DNA of 9,645 bases from Nitrospira sp. (GTDB lineage: Bacteria; Nitrospirota; Nitrospiria; Nitrospirales; Nitrospiraceae): NCBI GenBank assembly GCA_025361385.1, contig JANYAJ010000057.1, forward strand, positions 1 to 9,645, given 5' to 3'. Position 1 is the first letter of the stretch, and every line of letters starts with the position of its first letter. Below the pieces are notes generated by a model. It worked only from the letters and a program-made list of their open reading frames with translations, had not been told where the DNA came from and did no database searches. Positions 1 through 7,156 of this stretch are shown one piece after another. The translations under genes and the position numbers were made by a program.

Positions 1-525
1 GGAGACGGCGGGCTCTTCGATAATCTCGGCACCGAATCGTTAACAACCCTTTTCCTCAACAAACTTAACCCGACTAGCCCCGCTGCCAAGAGGGGGTTGA
101 TCATCGTCATCGATACCTCCTACCCGTTTGACGAGGGAGGACCGGAACTCAATACAAGCGACAAGGGCTTTGAGGTCTTTGCCCACGATCCCTCCCGCAT
201 CGTCGGAATCATGGAGGAACGGGCTAATGCCTATCAGGCCATGCTCTGGCACAGCCTGCGTACCGAAGGCGCGCTCCTTCCGGACTACGACCATCTGAAG
301 ATCATCATCTTGCGCTATACAGATTCCGAGTGGGCACAGGGCGATCCCGTTCCGGCTACATGCCCCAGCGACATGACATTCGAGGCCATCACCAAGACGA
401 TTCGCCAGGTGCCGACGCTGTTCAAAATCGAAAATGCGTGCCATGGTGCACTCTTGATTGCCGCAGCCCAAAAGGTCGTCAAGAGGCAGCAACAGCGAAT
501 CAAAAATTTTATTGAGGCACGATGA
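1..525 (+). CDS. Patatin-like phospholipase, C-terminal fragment (5' end outside window)
   Basis: The reading frame is open from base 1, so the gene starts upstream of the window and 174 codons are visible. The first residues read GDGGLFDNLG. This matches the Asp-Gly-Gly motif that supplies the catalytic aspartate of the patatin Ser-Asp dyad, followed by the usual D/E-N-L-G. After it come a hydrophobic strand (LIIVIDTSYPF, directly after the window's first TTG codon) and a mixed alpha/beta tail ending in a basic stretch, KVVKRQQQRIKNFIEAR. The nucleophile half (GGGxR and GxSxG-like motifs) must lie upstream. A TTG at 97 could be called as a start but would discard the Asp-Gly-Gly motif, so I reject it. 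The stop overlaps the next gene's start (ATGA), implying one operon with a second patatin-like enzyme. Family assignment is from the motif only; the substrate is unknown. Confidence 0.72.
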   Translation, partial: GDGGLFDNLGTESLTTLFLNKLNPTSPAAKRGLIIVIDTSYPFDEGGPELNTSDKGFEVFAHDPSRIVGIMEERANAYQAMLWHSLRTEGALLPDYDHLKIIILRYTDSEWAQGDPVPATCPSDMTFEAITKTIRQVPTLFKIENACHGALLIAAAQKVVKRQQQRIKNFIEAR

Positions 526-3227
526 ACGGCTTAACAATATCTGAGACCCACGGGCCACGGCTTCTCCTGTCTCAAGTCCTGGAAGAGGAGTACGTTCGCC
601 TCCACGGCCCGCTTCCCGCAGACTACCCGCTGACCGGAACGGAGAAGGCTCGGCAAGCGGCAATCTGCGCACTCATCCATCGCGTGCCCGGGGGACGTGT
701 GGCCCTCTGTCTCTCCGGTGGCGGAATTCGGAGTGCCACGTTCGGCCTCGGCATCATTCAGGGGTTAGCCAAGCTCAAGCTGCTCGAGAAGCTCGATTGT
801 CTTTCTACCGTGTCCGGTGGCGGATACATCGGCAGTTGGCTGTCCGCATGGATTCGCAACCATCCGCAGGGCCTCGCGGGGGTCGCAGAGGCCTTGCGAC
901 ATACACCCCAATCTCCGCAAAACATCGAGCCGAGCCCCATCACGCATCTTCGCATGTATAGCAACTATCTCAGTCCGCGGCTCGGGCTGCTGTCGGCAGA
1001 CTCCTGGACCCTCATAGGGACCTATCTGAGAAATCTCATCCTCAACTGGCTCGTGCTGGTTCCGTTTCTTCTGGCACTGCTAGCCGTCCCCTTGTTCTAT
1101 CGGGCGCTGGTGAGAACACGACCGTCCGTCGAATTCATGGCGAGTTGCGCTGCAGCGGGAGGTCTGCTGCTCCTCATGAACCTGGTCTACTTACATCTCT
1201 GCCGTCCCAGCCTCCGGAAGTTACGGCCACTTGACACCTGGAAATGGTTTGAGCAACAACGCTCGTTCTTATTCTTCAGTCTGCTCCCTCTGCTCGCAGG
1301 CGTGACCCTGTTAACCATGGCGTGGGCCTGGTTCCAAGCAGGTCTCGAACACCCTCTCGACAGTCTCTCGCTCTTTGGATTCTCCAGCCTCGTGACGCTG
1401 GCGCTTGGGGCCGCAGCGATGCATGCCGCAGCATGGCTTATCGCGGCGATTGTGCTGCGTCGCCCATGGAGTGACGGCTGGCGATACCTGGAATTGCTCA
1501 CCATCCTATTCAGCGGGCTGTTGGGCGGAGGGCTGCTCTGGCTTACCCTCAAAAAAGCGGCGCCGCTCTATGGACATGCCGGCTATGAGGATTGGTACAC
1601 CTTCGGCGCCGTGCCGGCCTTTCTTTCGCTGTTCATCCTCGCCGCCACGCTATTTGTTGGGATTGCGAGCCGATCGACCGGAGATGCCGACCGGGAATGG
1701 TGGGCACGCACGGGGTCATGGGTCCTTATTGGATCTGTGAGCTGGGCAGGAGCCTCCAGCATCGTCTTATTCGGACCGTGGGTGCTCTCACTCATACCAG
1801 GCTGGATCACCTCGGCGGGCGGCCTCACAGGACTCTTCACTGTCCTATTTGGGTTCAGCGCGAAATCGGCAGCTCAGCAGGCGGGTGAACAACCGGGACG
1901 GCTGACGCAACTCGGGCGAAAACTATATCTCCTCGTGCTGGCCCCTGCGACGATCGCGCTGATCCTCATGGCACTCGCCTATGGGAACGCCGCGGTCCTC
2001 GGCAAGGCTTCATGGTTTGAGGTCGGAGAATTCATCGTCGGGCTGGCTCTGTTCAGCGTACTCATGTCGTTCTTTATCAACATCAATAAGTTTTCCCTCC
2101 ACGCGATGTATCGCAATCGTCTTATCCGGGCCTATCTCGGTGCGTCGCGCGGAGAGCAACGATCGCCCAATCCGTTTACGGGGTTCGATCCCAACGATAA
2201 CTTTCCTATGGCAGATCTGGCCTCGCAGCAGGGTCCGATTCAGAGGCCCTTGCACGTCGTGAATATTGCCCTCAACCTGGTGCATGGGACGAACCTCGCC
2301 TGGCAGCAACGGAAAGCCCAGTCGTTCACCGTCACCCCCCTCCACTGCGGTAGCGCGGGGAACAGCCTGGGGTATCGCCGATCCTCCGAGTACGGGAAAA
2401 ACACGGCCGTGAATCAAGCCATTACGATTGGAACGGCCTTGGCGATTTCCGGCGCGGCGGCAAGCCCAAACATGGGCTATCATTCCTCACCGACGGTGAC
2501 GATGCTCCTCACCCTTTTCAACGTACGGCTCGGGTGGTGGCTGGGCAACCCCGGACCGGCCGGCGGGACGACCTACGACCGTTCCTGCCCGGAGTTTTCC
2601 GTCGGACCTCTACTGGCTGAAGCCTTCGGCTTCACCGACTCTGAGAAGCGCTACGTCTACCTGTCGGACGGGGGACACTTTGAAAATCTCGGTCTCTACG
2701 AGATGGTCCAACGTCGGTGCCACGTAATCATCGTCAGCGACGCGGGCTGCGATCGGCAGTCCGGATTTTCAGATCTTGGAAATGCGATCCGGAAAATCAG
2801 GATCGATCTAGGAATAGAAGTCGAGTTGGACGTGAACCGCCTGCGACGAAAAGATGGAACGGATCATAGCCTGTGGCACCATGGCATCGGTGCCATTCGA
2901 TACGACATCGTTGACCCCGGTGCCCCTCAAGGCATCCTCATTTACCTCAAACCCTCGCTCACAGGAAATGAGCCTGCAGATGTACTCGAATATGCCAGTT
3001 ACCATCCCGATTTCCCGCACGAGTCCACGGCGGATCAGTTTTTCGATGAATCGCAGTTCGAATCCTACCGGAAGCTCGGGGCGCATATTATCCACGAGGT
3101 GTTTGACGAGACGATGTCGAATCCCGCCCGCAAAGAGGGTCGTCTCTTCGAAGACCTCCGCACGCATTGGACATCGCAATCTACGCAGAAGGATCCAGTG
3201 CAGCCTACCCCATCAATCCCACGCTGA
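522..3227 (+). CDS. Polytopic membrane patatin-like phospholipase
   Basis: This is a complete 901-residue protein, probably a lipid acyl hydrolase of the inner membrane. The oxyanion-hole motif SGGGIRSATFG lies at residues 65-75. The nucleophile elbow is TVSGGGYIGSW, with Ser98 the likely nucleophile; it is VSGGG rather than the classic GxSxG. The catalytic Asp motif SDGGHFENLGLYEMV puts Asp at 716. Between the two halves, residues about 172-520 hold roughly ten hydrophobic segments (about 173-193, 208-226, 248-270, 286-311, 324-343, 363-381, 399-420, 432-446, 468-490 and 502-520). A polar, conserved-looking stretch follows (FSLHAMYRNRLIRAYLGA, 524-541). Ordinary patatins have the dyad much closer together and no such insert. 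ATG at 522 overlaps the upstream TGA and has GAGG four bases before it, so translational coupling is likely. The last 15 bp overlap the convergent ATPase gene. The activity is inferred; the substrate is unknown. Confidence 0.85.
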   Translation: MNGLTISETHGPRLLLSQVLEEEYVRLHGPLPADYPLTGTEKARQAAICALIHRVPGGRVALCLSGGGIRSATFGLGIIQGLAKLKLLEKLDCLSTVSGGGYIGSWLSAWIRNHPQGLAGVAEALRHTPQSPQNIEPSPITHLRMYSNYLSPRLGLLSADSWTLIGTYLRNLILNWLVLVPFLLALLAVPLFYRALVRTRPSVEFMASCAAAGGLLLLMNLVYLHLCRPSLRKLRPLDTWKWFEQQRSFLFFSLLPLLAGVTLLTMAWAWFQAGLEHPLDSLSLFGFSSLVTLALGAAAMHAAAWLIAAIVLRRPWSDGWRYLELLTILFSGLLGGGLLWLTLKKAAPLYGHAGYEDWYTFGAVPAFLSLFILAATLFVGIASRSTGDADREWWARTGSWVLIGSVSWAGASSIVLFGPWVLSLIPGWITSAGGLTGLFTVLFGFSAKSAAQQAGEQPGRLTQLGRKLYLLVLAPATIALILMALAYGNAAVLGKASWFEVGEFIVGLALFSVLMSFFININKFSLHAMYRNRLIRAYLGASRGEQRSPNPFTGFDPNDNFPMADLASQQGPIQRPLHVVNIALNLVHGTNLAWQQRKAQSFTVTPLHCGSAGNSLGYRRSSEYGKNTAVNQAITIGTALAISGAAASPNMGYHSSPTVTMLLTLFNVRLGWWLGNPGPAGGTTYDRSCPEFSVGPLLAEAFGFTDSEKRYVYLSDGGHFENLGLYEMVQRRCHVIIVSDAGCDRQSGFSDLGNAIRKIRIDLGIEVELDVNRLRRKDGTDHSLWHHGIGAIRYDIVDPGAPQGILIYLKPSLTGNEPADVLEYASYHPDFPHESTADQFFDESQFESYRKLGAHIIHEVFDETMSNPARKEGRLFEDLRTHWTSQSTQKDPVQPTPSIPR

Positions 3228-5675
3228 GAGGAGCGTCCCCGTCCCATCCTGCCAATACGGAACCCAGGCCAGCGCGACAAGTTTTACCGCGATGTTCGCC
3301 TTGGTGGGTTTGAGGGAGAGGGTTTCGAGTTTCTCGTTGAGGGGATCGGTCGCAGCGGCAAGCGCGTCGGTCTCCGCCTTGAACTGCGCTTCAAGATCCG
3401 CAAGCTGCTGCTCTAACGCTGCCCTATTTTCTTGAGCCTGCCCTACATCCTGCGATTCCTTGATCGCACGTCCGGCCCCGCGGATGGCTGTCGTCGCCTT
3501 GCCGATCGTGGTCGCGCTGATCGTCTTGCGTCCCATAAACGCACCAAGAATCGTCGCGCCGACAGAAATCGCAGCCTGGAGCCGACTGGATCGAGACTCA
3601 GTTTGTTGCCGTTCGACCATGTGCTCGGCTCGGCGAATACGGTCTTGGAGTGCCGTCATCTTCGGCGCATATTTCTTCCGAAGACTATCCGATTGTGTGT
3701 CGCGTTGCTCCCGCCCAGTCTGTTGGAGTCGAACACGGAAGTCCCGCTCAGACTCGCCTGGCCTGGAAGCCTCTTTTGTGCTGGGGCTTCTCAGGAGCTC
3801 GACTTTCTGATTACGAAAAAGCCAGCCTGAAAAATCCTTCCCCCAGGCCTCATAGTTTTTGACCTTACCGGCCACGGCAGGCGGCGAGGAAAACTTCGCC
3901 CCTTCAGCCGGCACCTGCTCCAAATCTGACAGGGTCAGCGCTGCATCTGTCGCATGGTCCCAATCCACCGGCACGGCCCCCTCTGTAATCGGGACTAGCA
4001 CGGTGACATCCTCCGTGACATCGATTCCCGCTTTACTGTCGGAGAACCTCACTTGCGCCCCTCCCAGCAACATCGGCTGATAGACCAATCGGCTGCCACT
4101 CGGCTGAGCGCCACGAATAGGGATGAACTGTTGCGGGACATCCGGCGGCAATAGGGGCCGAGAGCCGCCAGGCGAGAGGCCAGAGGCGCGAGGCGAAGAG
4201 GACGACGACGCGATTTGACCGCTTTGATCTTTTTCACCCCCCCTGGCCTCTAGCCCCTTGCCCTTCGCCTCACTCATCAGCGTCTTGATCTGAGTGCGCG
4301 TGAGGGGACCACGCAGATACGACAGCGTCCACCTGGTCTGAAAGACCTCCGGCGCATCTTCGTGAACATTGTTTAGGAGAAAGACCCGGCTCCCCAGTCC
4401 GGCAAGAAGCTGCTCCATTTGTTGCTTGTCGAATTTCTTGCCGGAGCTGGCGGCAGCGCCTTCAAGCCCCTCAAGCACCCGCGCCTTGTCACGCTCGGTC
4501 TGAAGCCGCCCGATGAACCAGGTACCGGTATTGGCAAGTCCCTTATAGTCCAGATCGACGGGGTTCTGTGTAGCGAGGACAACTCCGAGGCCATAGGCCC
4601 GCGCCTGCTTGAGGAGCGTCAGCAACGGCGCTTTCGACGGAGGATTCGCGACCGGAGGGAAGTACCCGAATATTTCATCCATATAGAGGATGGCGCGCAA
4701 GCTGGTTGTGCCCGATTGCCCCCTGATCCAGCCAAGGGTCTGGCTCAACAGCAGGGTCACGAAGAACATCCGCTCCGCATCGCTCAAGTGCGCAATGGAA
4801 AAGATGGCGATCCGCGGTTTGCCTGCCGGGCTATACAACATCTTCCCGACATCCAACGCGTCCCCTTCGAGCCAGGCGCTGAAGCCCGGCGCAGCCAGCA
4901 GATTATTGAGCTGCATGGCCAACGCAAAGCGATCTTTCGACGGATAGAACGAATCGAGGTCGAGCACACCGACTTTAGATACGGGTGGCGTTTGAATCAG
5001 TTGGATGAGCGCGGCGAGGTCGAGGTCCTGCCCCTTCCGCCAGGCCTGGTCCAGAATCGTCGAGAGCAGGATATGCTCACGGCTCTTGATCGGATCGGCT
5101 TCCACGCCGATCAAACCAAGCAAGCTGGTCGTCGTGGTGCCCACCCGCTCGCGCAGCAATTCGCCATCGTCCAGAATGTCCTGAGAGGGCGCGGCAAACG
5201 ACTTCAGAATGGACACCGGTATTCCCGCGTTGCTGCCCGGCGTGTAGACGACAAACTCGGCCGCATCTTTGAGTTTCTGAATGCGCGCGCCGCTTTGGCC
5301 CCACTCGCCCAAACCTTTCTTCCATAACTCTGCCTGCTGCGTCGCAAAGTCACCCGGGGAGAGACCGTTCTTGCGCGCATCGTCCTCGTTGATCCAGGGC
5401 GCGAAATCTTCGCCGCGGAGCTGCGGGAACGTCAGCATCAAGTTCGCCAAGTCTCCCTTGGGATCGATCACGATAGCCGGGATCCCGTCGATCGCCGCCT
5501 CTTCAAGGAGCCCAAGACAGAGCCCCGTCTTACCGCTGCCGGTCATCCCGACGCAGACGGCGTGGGTGACCAGATCTTTCGAGTCATAGAGCAACCAGCC
5601 TGGCTTCGGCTTCTTCTTGGCCAGATCGTATGGACGTCCGAGATAGAACACCCCGAGCTTTTCAAAGTCTTCCAC
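3213..5675 (-). CDS. HerA/DUF87-type P-loop ATPase with C-terminal coiled coils
   Basis: This is an 820-residue ATPase of the HerA/FtsK-like superfamily (DUF87, COG0433-type), whose members move DNA or other polymers using ATP. Motifs in order: Walker A GMTGSGKT (43-50); DPKGDL (71-76), typical of these proteins; Walker B AILYMDE (328-334); sensor-like LATQNP (367-372); and a likely arginine-finger region GRLQTERDK (389-397). The ATPase core ends near 460. A low-complexity Ser/Pro/Gly linker follows (about 469-510), then a domain I do not recognise. Charged, heptad-like stretches lie at about 645-700 and 742-785. Between them is a hydrophobic Gly/Ala segment with VGATILGAFMGRK (705-717), resembling a glycine-zipper membrane-associated segment. 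The start is GTG, with AAAGGAG nine bases upstream. No nuclease, Sir2 or NurA-like partner is visible next to it, so its job cannot be deduced; I do not assign the symbol herA. Confidence 0.85.
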   Translation of the reverse strand: MEDFEKLGVFYLGRPYDLAKKKPKPGWLLYDSKDLVTHAVCVGMTGSGKTGLCLGLLEEAAIDGIPAIVIDPKGDLANLMLTFPQLRGEDFAPWINEDDARKNGLSPGDFATQQAELWKKGLGEWGQSGARIQKLKDAAEFVVYTPGSNAGIPVSILKSFAAPSQDILDDGELLRERVGTTTTSLLGLIGVEADPIKSREHILLSTILDQAWRKGQDLDLAALIQLIQTPPVSKVGVLDLDSFYPSKDRFALAMQLNNLLAAPGFSAWLEGDALDVGKMLYSPAGKPRIAIFSIAHLSDAERMFFVTLLLSQTLGWIRGQSGTTSLRAILYMDEIFGYFPPVANPPSKAPLLTLLKQARAYGLGVVLATQNPVDLDYKGLANTGTWFIGRLQTERDKARVLEGLEGAAASSGKKFDKQQMEQLLAGLGSRVFLLNNVHEDAPEVFQTRWTLSYLRGPLTRTQIKTLMSEAKGKGLEARGGEKDQSGQIASSSSSPRASGLSPGGSRPLLPPDVPQQFIPIRGAQPSGSRLVYQPMLLGGAQVRFSDSKAGIDVTEDVTVLVPITEGAVPVDWDHATDAALTLSDLEQVPAEGAKFSSPPAVAGKVKNYEAWGKDFSGWLFRNQKVELLRSPSTKEASRPGESERDFRVRLQQTGREQRDTQSDSLRKKYAPKMTALQDRIRRAEHMVERQQTESRSSRLQAAISVGATILGAFMGRKTISATTIGKATTAIRGAGRAIKESQDVGQAQENRAALEQQLADLEAQFKAETDALAAATDPLNEKLETLSLKPTKANIAVKLVALAWVPYWQDGTGTLLSAWD
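4169..4271. repeat. GA-rich inverted repeat inside the ATPase coding sequence
   Basis: Two purine-biased arms (about 4169-4200 and 4241-4271) flank a loop of about 40 bases. GAGGCGAAG (4190-4198) has an exact inverse, CTTCGCCTC (4263-4271). GAGGCCAG (4176-4183) has an exact inverse, CTGGCCTC (4243-4250). The two pairings cross, so only one can form at a time. The repeat is in frame and encodes residues about 469-503 of the ATPase, rich in Gly, Lys, Ser and Pro, at the join between the ATPase core and the C-terminal part. It looks like a dispersed intergenic-type repeat that landed in a permissive linker. Confidence 0.5.
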
Positions 5676-5684
5676 GGTGCCACG

Positions 5685-5691
5685 CTCCTTT
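5685..5691 (-). promoter_or_regulatory. Ribosome binding site for the ATPase gene
   Basis: On the minus strand AAAGGAG ends nine bases before a GTG codon at 5675-5673. No other good Shine-Dalgarno/start pair lies near the N-terminus, so this supports the GTG start. Confidence 0.7.
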
Positions 5692-5743
5692 CAGTCGCTT
5701 CAACGAACCTGCCGGCTAACAATCTGCGCACATATGCGGCGAC

Positions 5744-5772
5744 ATTCTAGTAAGGGGGCCTGCGGACTGCAA
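5744..5772 (-). promoter_or_regulatory. Candidate sigma-70-type promoter for the ATPase gene
   Basis: On the minus strand TTGCAG (5772-5767) and TAGAAT (5749-5744) are separated by 17 bases. The -10 matches TATAAT at five of six positions; the -35 matches only the TTG. Transcription would start near 5737, giving a leader of about 60 bases. It lies in the 168-bp divergent gap with the first barrel-like gene. For that gene only a lone TATATT at 5807-5812, with no credible -35, was seen. Confidence 0.35.
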
Positions 5773-5833
5773 GATAACGCACCGGCCAGCGACGAAGCCA
5801 ACATGCTATATTGCCGCGCATTCGACTCTATAC

Positions 5834-5837
5834 AGGA
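5834..5837 (+). promoter_or_regulatory. Ribosome binding site deciding the ATG start at 5844
   Basis: AGGA lies six bases before ATG 5844. Choosing this ATG over the upstream in-frame TTG at 5811 also places a signal peptide exactly at the N-terminus. Confidence 0.6.
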
Positions 5838-5843
5838 TATGAG

Positions 5844-6776
5844 ATGCTATCTTCGTTAACACGACTCAGCGCCTCCCTTGCCCTTTTCCTATTGACCCTA
5901 CCAGGATGGGCCTCTCCCGCTTGGGCTGAGGCCACGGCGCAGAGCCTGCATTGGGGCGCCCTCGCGTTTCCCGATCACGACCGCACCCTGACGCTCGGAT
6001 TCTCCAACGACAGTTTCACCGAGTTTAATGGGGCAGGCCAGCGCTATAACGACATGCACCAAACGGATAGTTTTAATTTTGGGACACTGAGCTGGACGGA
6101 ACATCTGGAACAGTTCAAAGGCTGGAATGCCAACCTTACGGTTGGGGCAGGTCCGACACAAGACAAGATTCGCCGCGCGATCCAGAACGACTTCGCACAT
6201 AGGCTCACCCATCAGACCTATGTACCGGTCGGCGCGACGCGCGACGCGATCGACTTTATGACCAGCGGCACATTAACAAAATGGACGGGACTCTTGGGAA
6301 CCGACGATGTCTTTTTCTATGGGATCGGCGGAGCGGCAGGGTCCCTGTACTATGAGCCCTATGTCCAAATCGGCTTGAGGCGATTGTCTCTACCGGGGAG
6401 CGGCCCCTTGCTGTCCGACTACGTCCGCGTCTCCGCGCTGGCCCGTTATGGCCGTCCCTTCAGCGGAGCTGCGTTCCATCAAGTCGCCAATCATTCCTAT
6501 CTCGGGCAGGTATCCGTCGGAGTCGGCAATTACCGGCGCAACGATTGCGACGTGCCTTGGGAAATCGAAATCGGGCTGACCGCGGATTCAGGCCTGTTCG
6601 CAGACCATCGCGGGAGCTCCATCAATGAACGGTTCGTGACGATCGCACTCCGCTACTCAGCCGTGACGGTTGAGACCTGGAACGATGCCATCAACCAGAA
6701 GGACTACGGGCCGACTTTCGGCGCCCGCCTGACCTTGGACATGCTCTATCTCTACGATCGGCTCACCCATTTCTAG
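5844..6776 (+). CDS. Secreted, probable outer-membrane beta-barrel protein (paralogue 1)
   Basis: This is a 310-residue protein of a family I do not recognise. A clear signal peptide covers residues 1-28: Arg7 near the N-terminus, a hydrophobic core SLALFLLTLPGW, and AWA before the predicted cut at Ala28/Glu29. The mature part alternates polar and hydrophobic/aromatic residues, is rich in Gly, Tyr and Trp, has no hydrophobic helix, and ends LYLYDRLTHF. A terminal Phe preceded by spaced aromatics is the usual beta-signal recognised by the BAM complex. Notable blocks are HWGALAFPDHDRT, WNANLTVGAGPTQD, GATRDAIDFMTSGTLTKW and NQKDYGPTFGARLTLD. The single mature Cys lies in a DCD context. The protein aligns without gaps to the next gene's product, about 79% identical after the signal peptide by hand count. 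A lipid A deacylase (LpxR-like) role was considered but is not supported. A repeat element begins at the G of the stop codon. Confidence 0.75.
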   Translation: MLSSLTRLSASLALFLLTLPGWASPAWAEATAQSLHWGALAFPDHDRTLTLGFSNDSFTEFNGAGQRYNDMHQTDSFNFGTLSWTEHLEQFKGWNANLTVGAGPTQDKIRRAIQNDFAHRLTHQTYVPVGATRDAIDFMTSGTLTKWTGLLGTDDVFFYGIGGAAGSLYYEPYVQIGLRRLSLPGSGPLLSDYVRVSALARYGRPFSGAAFHQVANHSYLGQVSVGVGNYRRNDCDVPWEIEIGLTADSGLFADHRGSSINERFVTIALRYSAVTVETWNDAINQKDYGPTFGARLTLDMLYLYDRLTHF

Positions 6777-6980
6777 CGGGATGCTGAAAATGTCCGCCAG
6801 CTGGGGCCACGATGAACGATGAGCGATGAACTATGAATAAAAAACGATGTTCACTTCGGCGTTTATCGTTCAAAGCTCAGCGTTCAATGACTCACTCGCT
6901 GCGGCCTTGCTCGGGACAAGGCGCGTCTCGACGCGCCAGGGCTGGGCGGGTGAGAAGTCTGGCCTTTTTGAGCATCCCGC
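6776..6980. repeat. MITE-like inverted-repeat element, copy 1
   Basis: The terminal arms are GCGGGATGCTGAAAAT (6776-6791) and CTTTTTGAGCATCCCGC (6964-6980), near-perfect inverses. The left arm starts within the TAG of the preceding gene. An inner inverted pair is TGAACGAT (6813-6820) and ATCGTTCA (6865-6872). A 34-base stretch (6877-6910) is identical to 8174-8207 in copy 2. Compared with copy 2 this one is about 66 bases longer, with extra sequence after the core that includes a GC-rich hairpin. No transposase or convincing ORF is inside. It may double as a transcription attenuator after the gene, but no classical stem plus U-tract is present. Confidence 0.7.
6920..6937. repeat. GC-rich hairpin within repeat copy 1
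   Basis: GGCGCGT, loop CTCG, ACGCGCC: a perfect 7-bp stem with a four-base loop. It is present only in copy 1 and is not followed directly by a U-tract, so I do not call it an intrinsic terminator. Confidence 0.55.
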
Positions 6981-7156
6981 TAAGCCATCTCCCTCTTCTG
7001 CTCCCCCTACAGGCACTCGCTACTCTGCAGTGACACATCGGGTGCCCCGCCTGTTGCAAGTACGGGGAGGGACGCGGACGACACGACGACGAGCAGATCT
7101 TGGCGCACCTCAAAAAAATGTTGCCTCCCCAACCCACTTCCGTGCAGGATGCGCGG
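6981..7156. other. Gap between repeat copy 1 and paralogue 2; nothing recognisable
   Basis: Together with repeat copy 1 this makes a 380-base stretch without a gene. This part is C-rich at first (CCCTCTTCTGCTCCCCCTAC) and holds no ORF with a ribosome binding site. A TTGCAA at 7054-7059 has no -10 at the right distance. CCCCG/CGGGG around 7046-7068 could form only a weak 5-bp stem. The promoter of the second paralogue, if it has its own, was not found. Confidence 0.5.
7146..7149 (+). promoter_or_regulatory. Ribosome binding site deciding the ATG start at 7157
   Basis: AGGA lies seven bases before ATG 7157. It occupies the same position relative to the start as in paralogue 1 (six bases), and makes the two precursors align from the first residue. 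This argues against the upstream in-frame TTG at 7100. Confidence 0.6.

Noticed and set aside
97..525. Separate 142-codon gene starting at TTG 97
   Set aside because: The same frame is open to base 1 and contains the D-G-G-L-F-D-N-L-G motif upstream of the TTG, so this is the tail of a longer gene.
40..672. Minus-strand open frame of 210 codons at the left edge
   Set aside because: It runs antisense across the end of the first patatin fragment and the start of the second gene; both of those have real motifs and this frame has none.
4419..5327. Long plus-strand open frame of 302 codons
   Set aside because: It lies wholly antisense to the ATPase core, whose Walker A, Walker B and other motifs are intact. 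Its translation is Arg/Gln-rich with no recognisable domain and no ribosome binding site.
5811..5843. Extended N-terminus of paralogue 1 from TTG 5811
   Set aside because: It would put 11 residues ahead of a clean signal peptide; ATG 5844 has its own ribosome binding site.
6801..6838. Short GATGAACGATGAGCGATGAA repeats as a CRISPR or tandem-repeat array
   Set aside because: Units are about 7-10 bases, degenerate and few, with no spacers; they belong to the interior of the inverted-repeat element.
7100..7156. Extended N-terminus of paralogue 2 from TTG 7100
   Set aside because: It adds 19 residues absent from paralogue 1 and buries the signal peptide; ATG 7157 has AGGA at the right distance.
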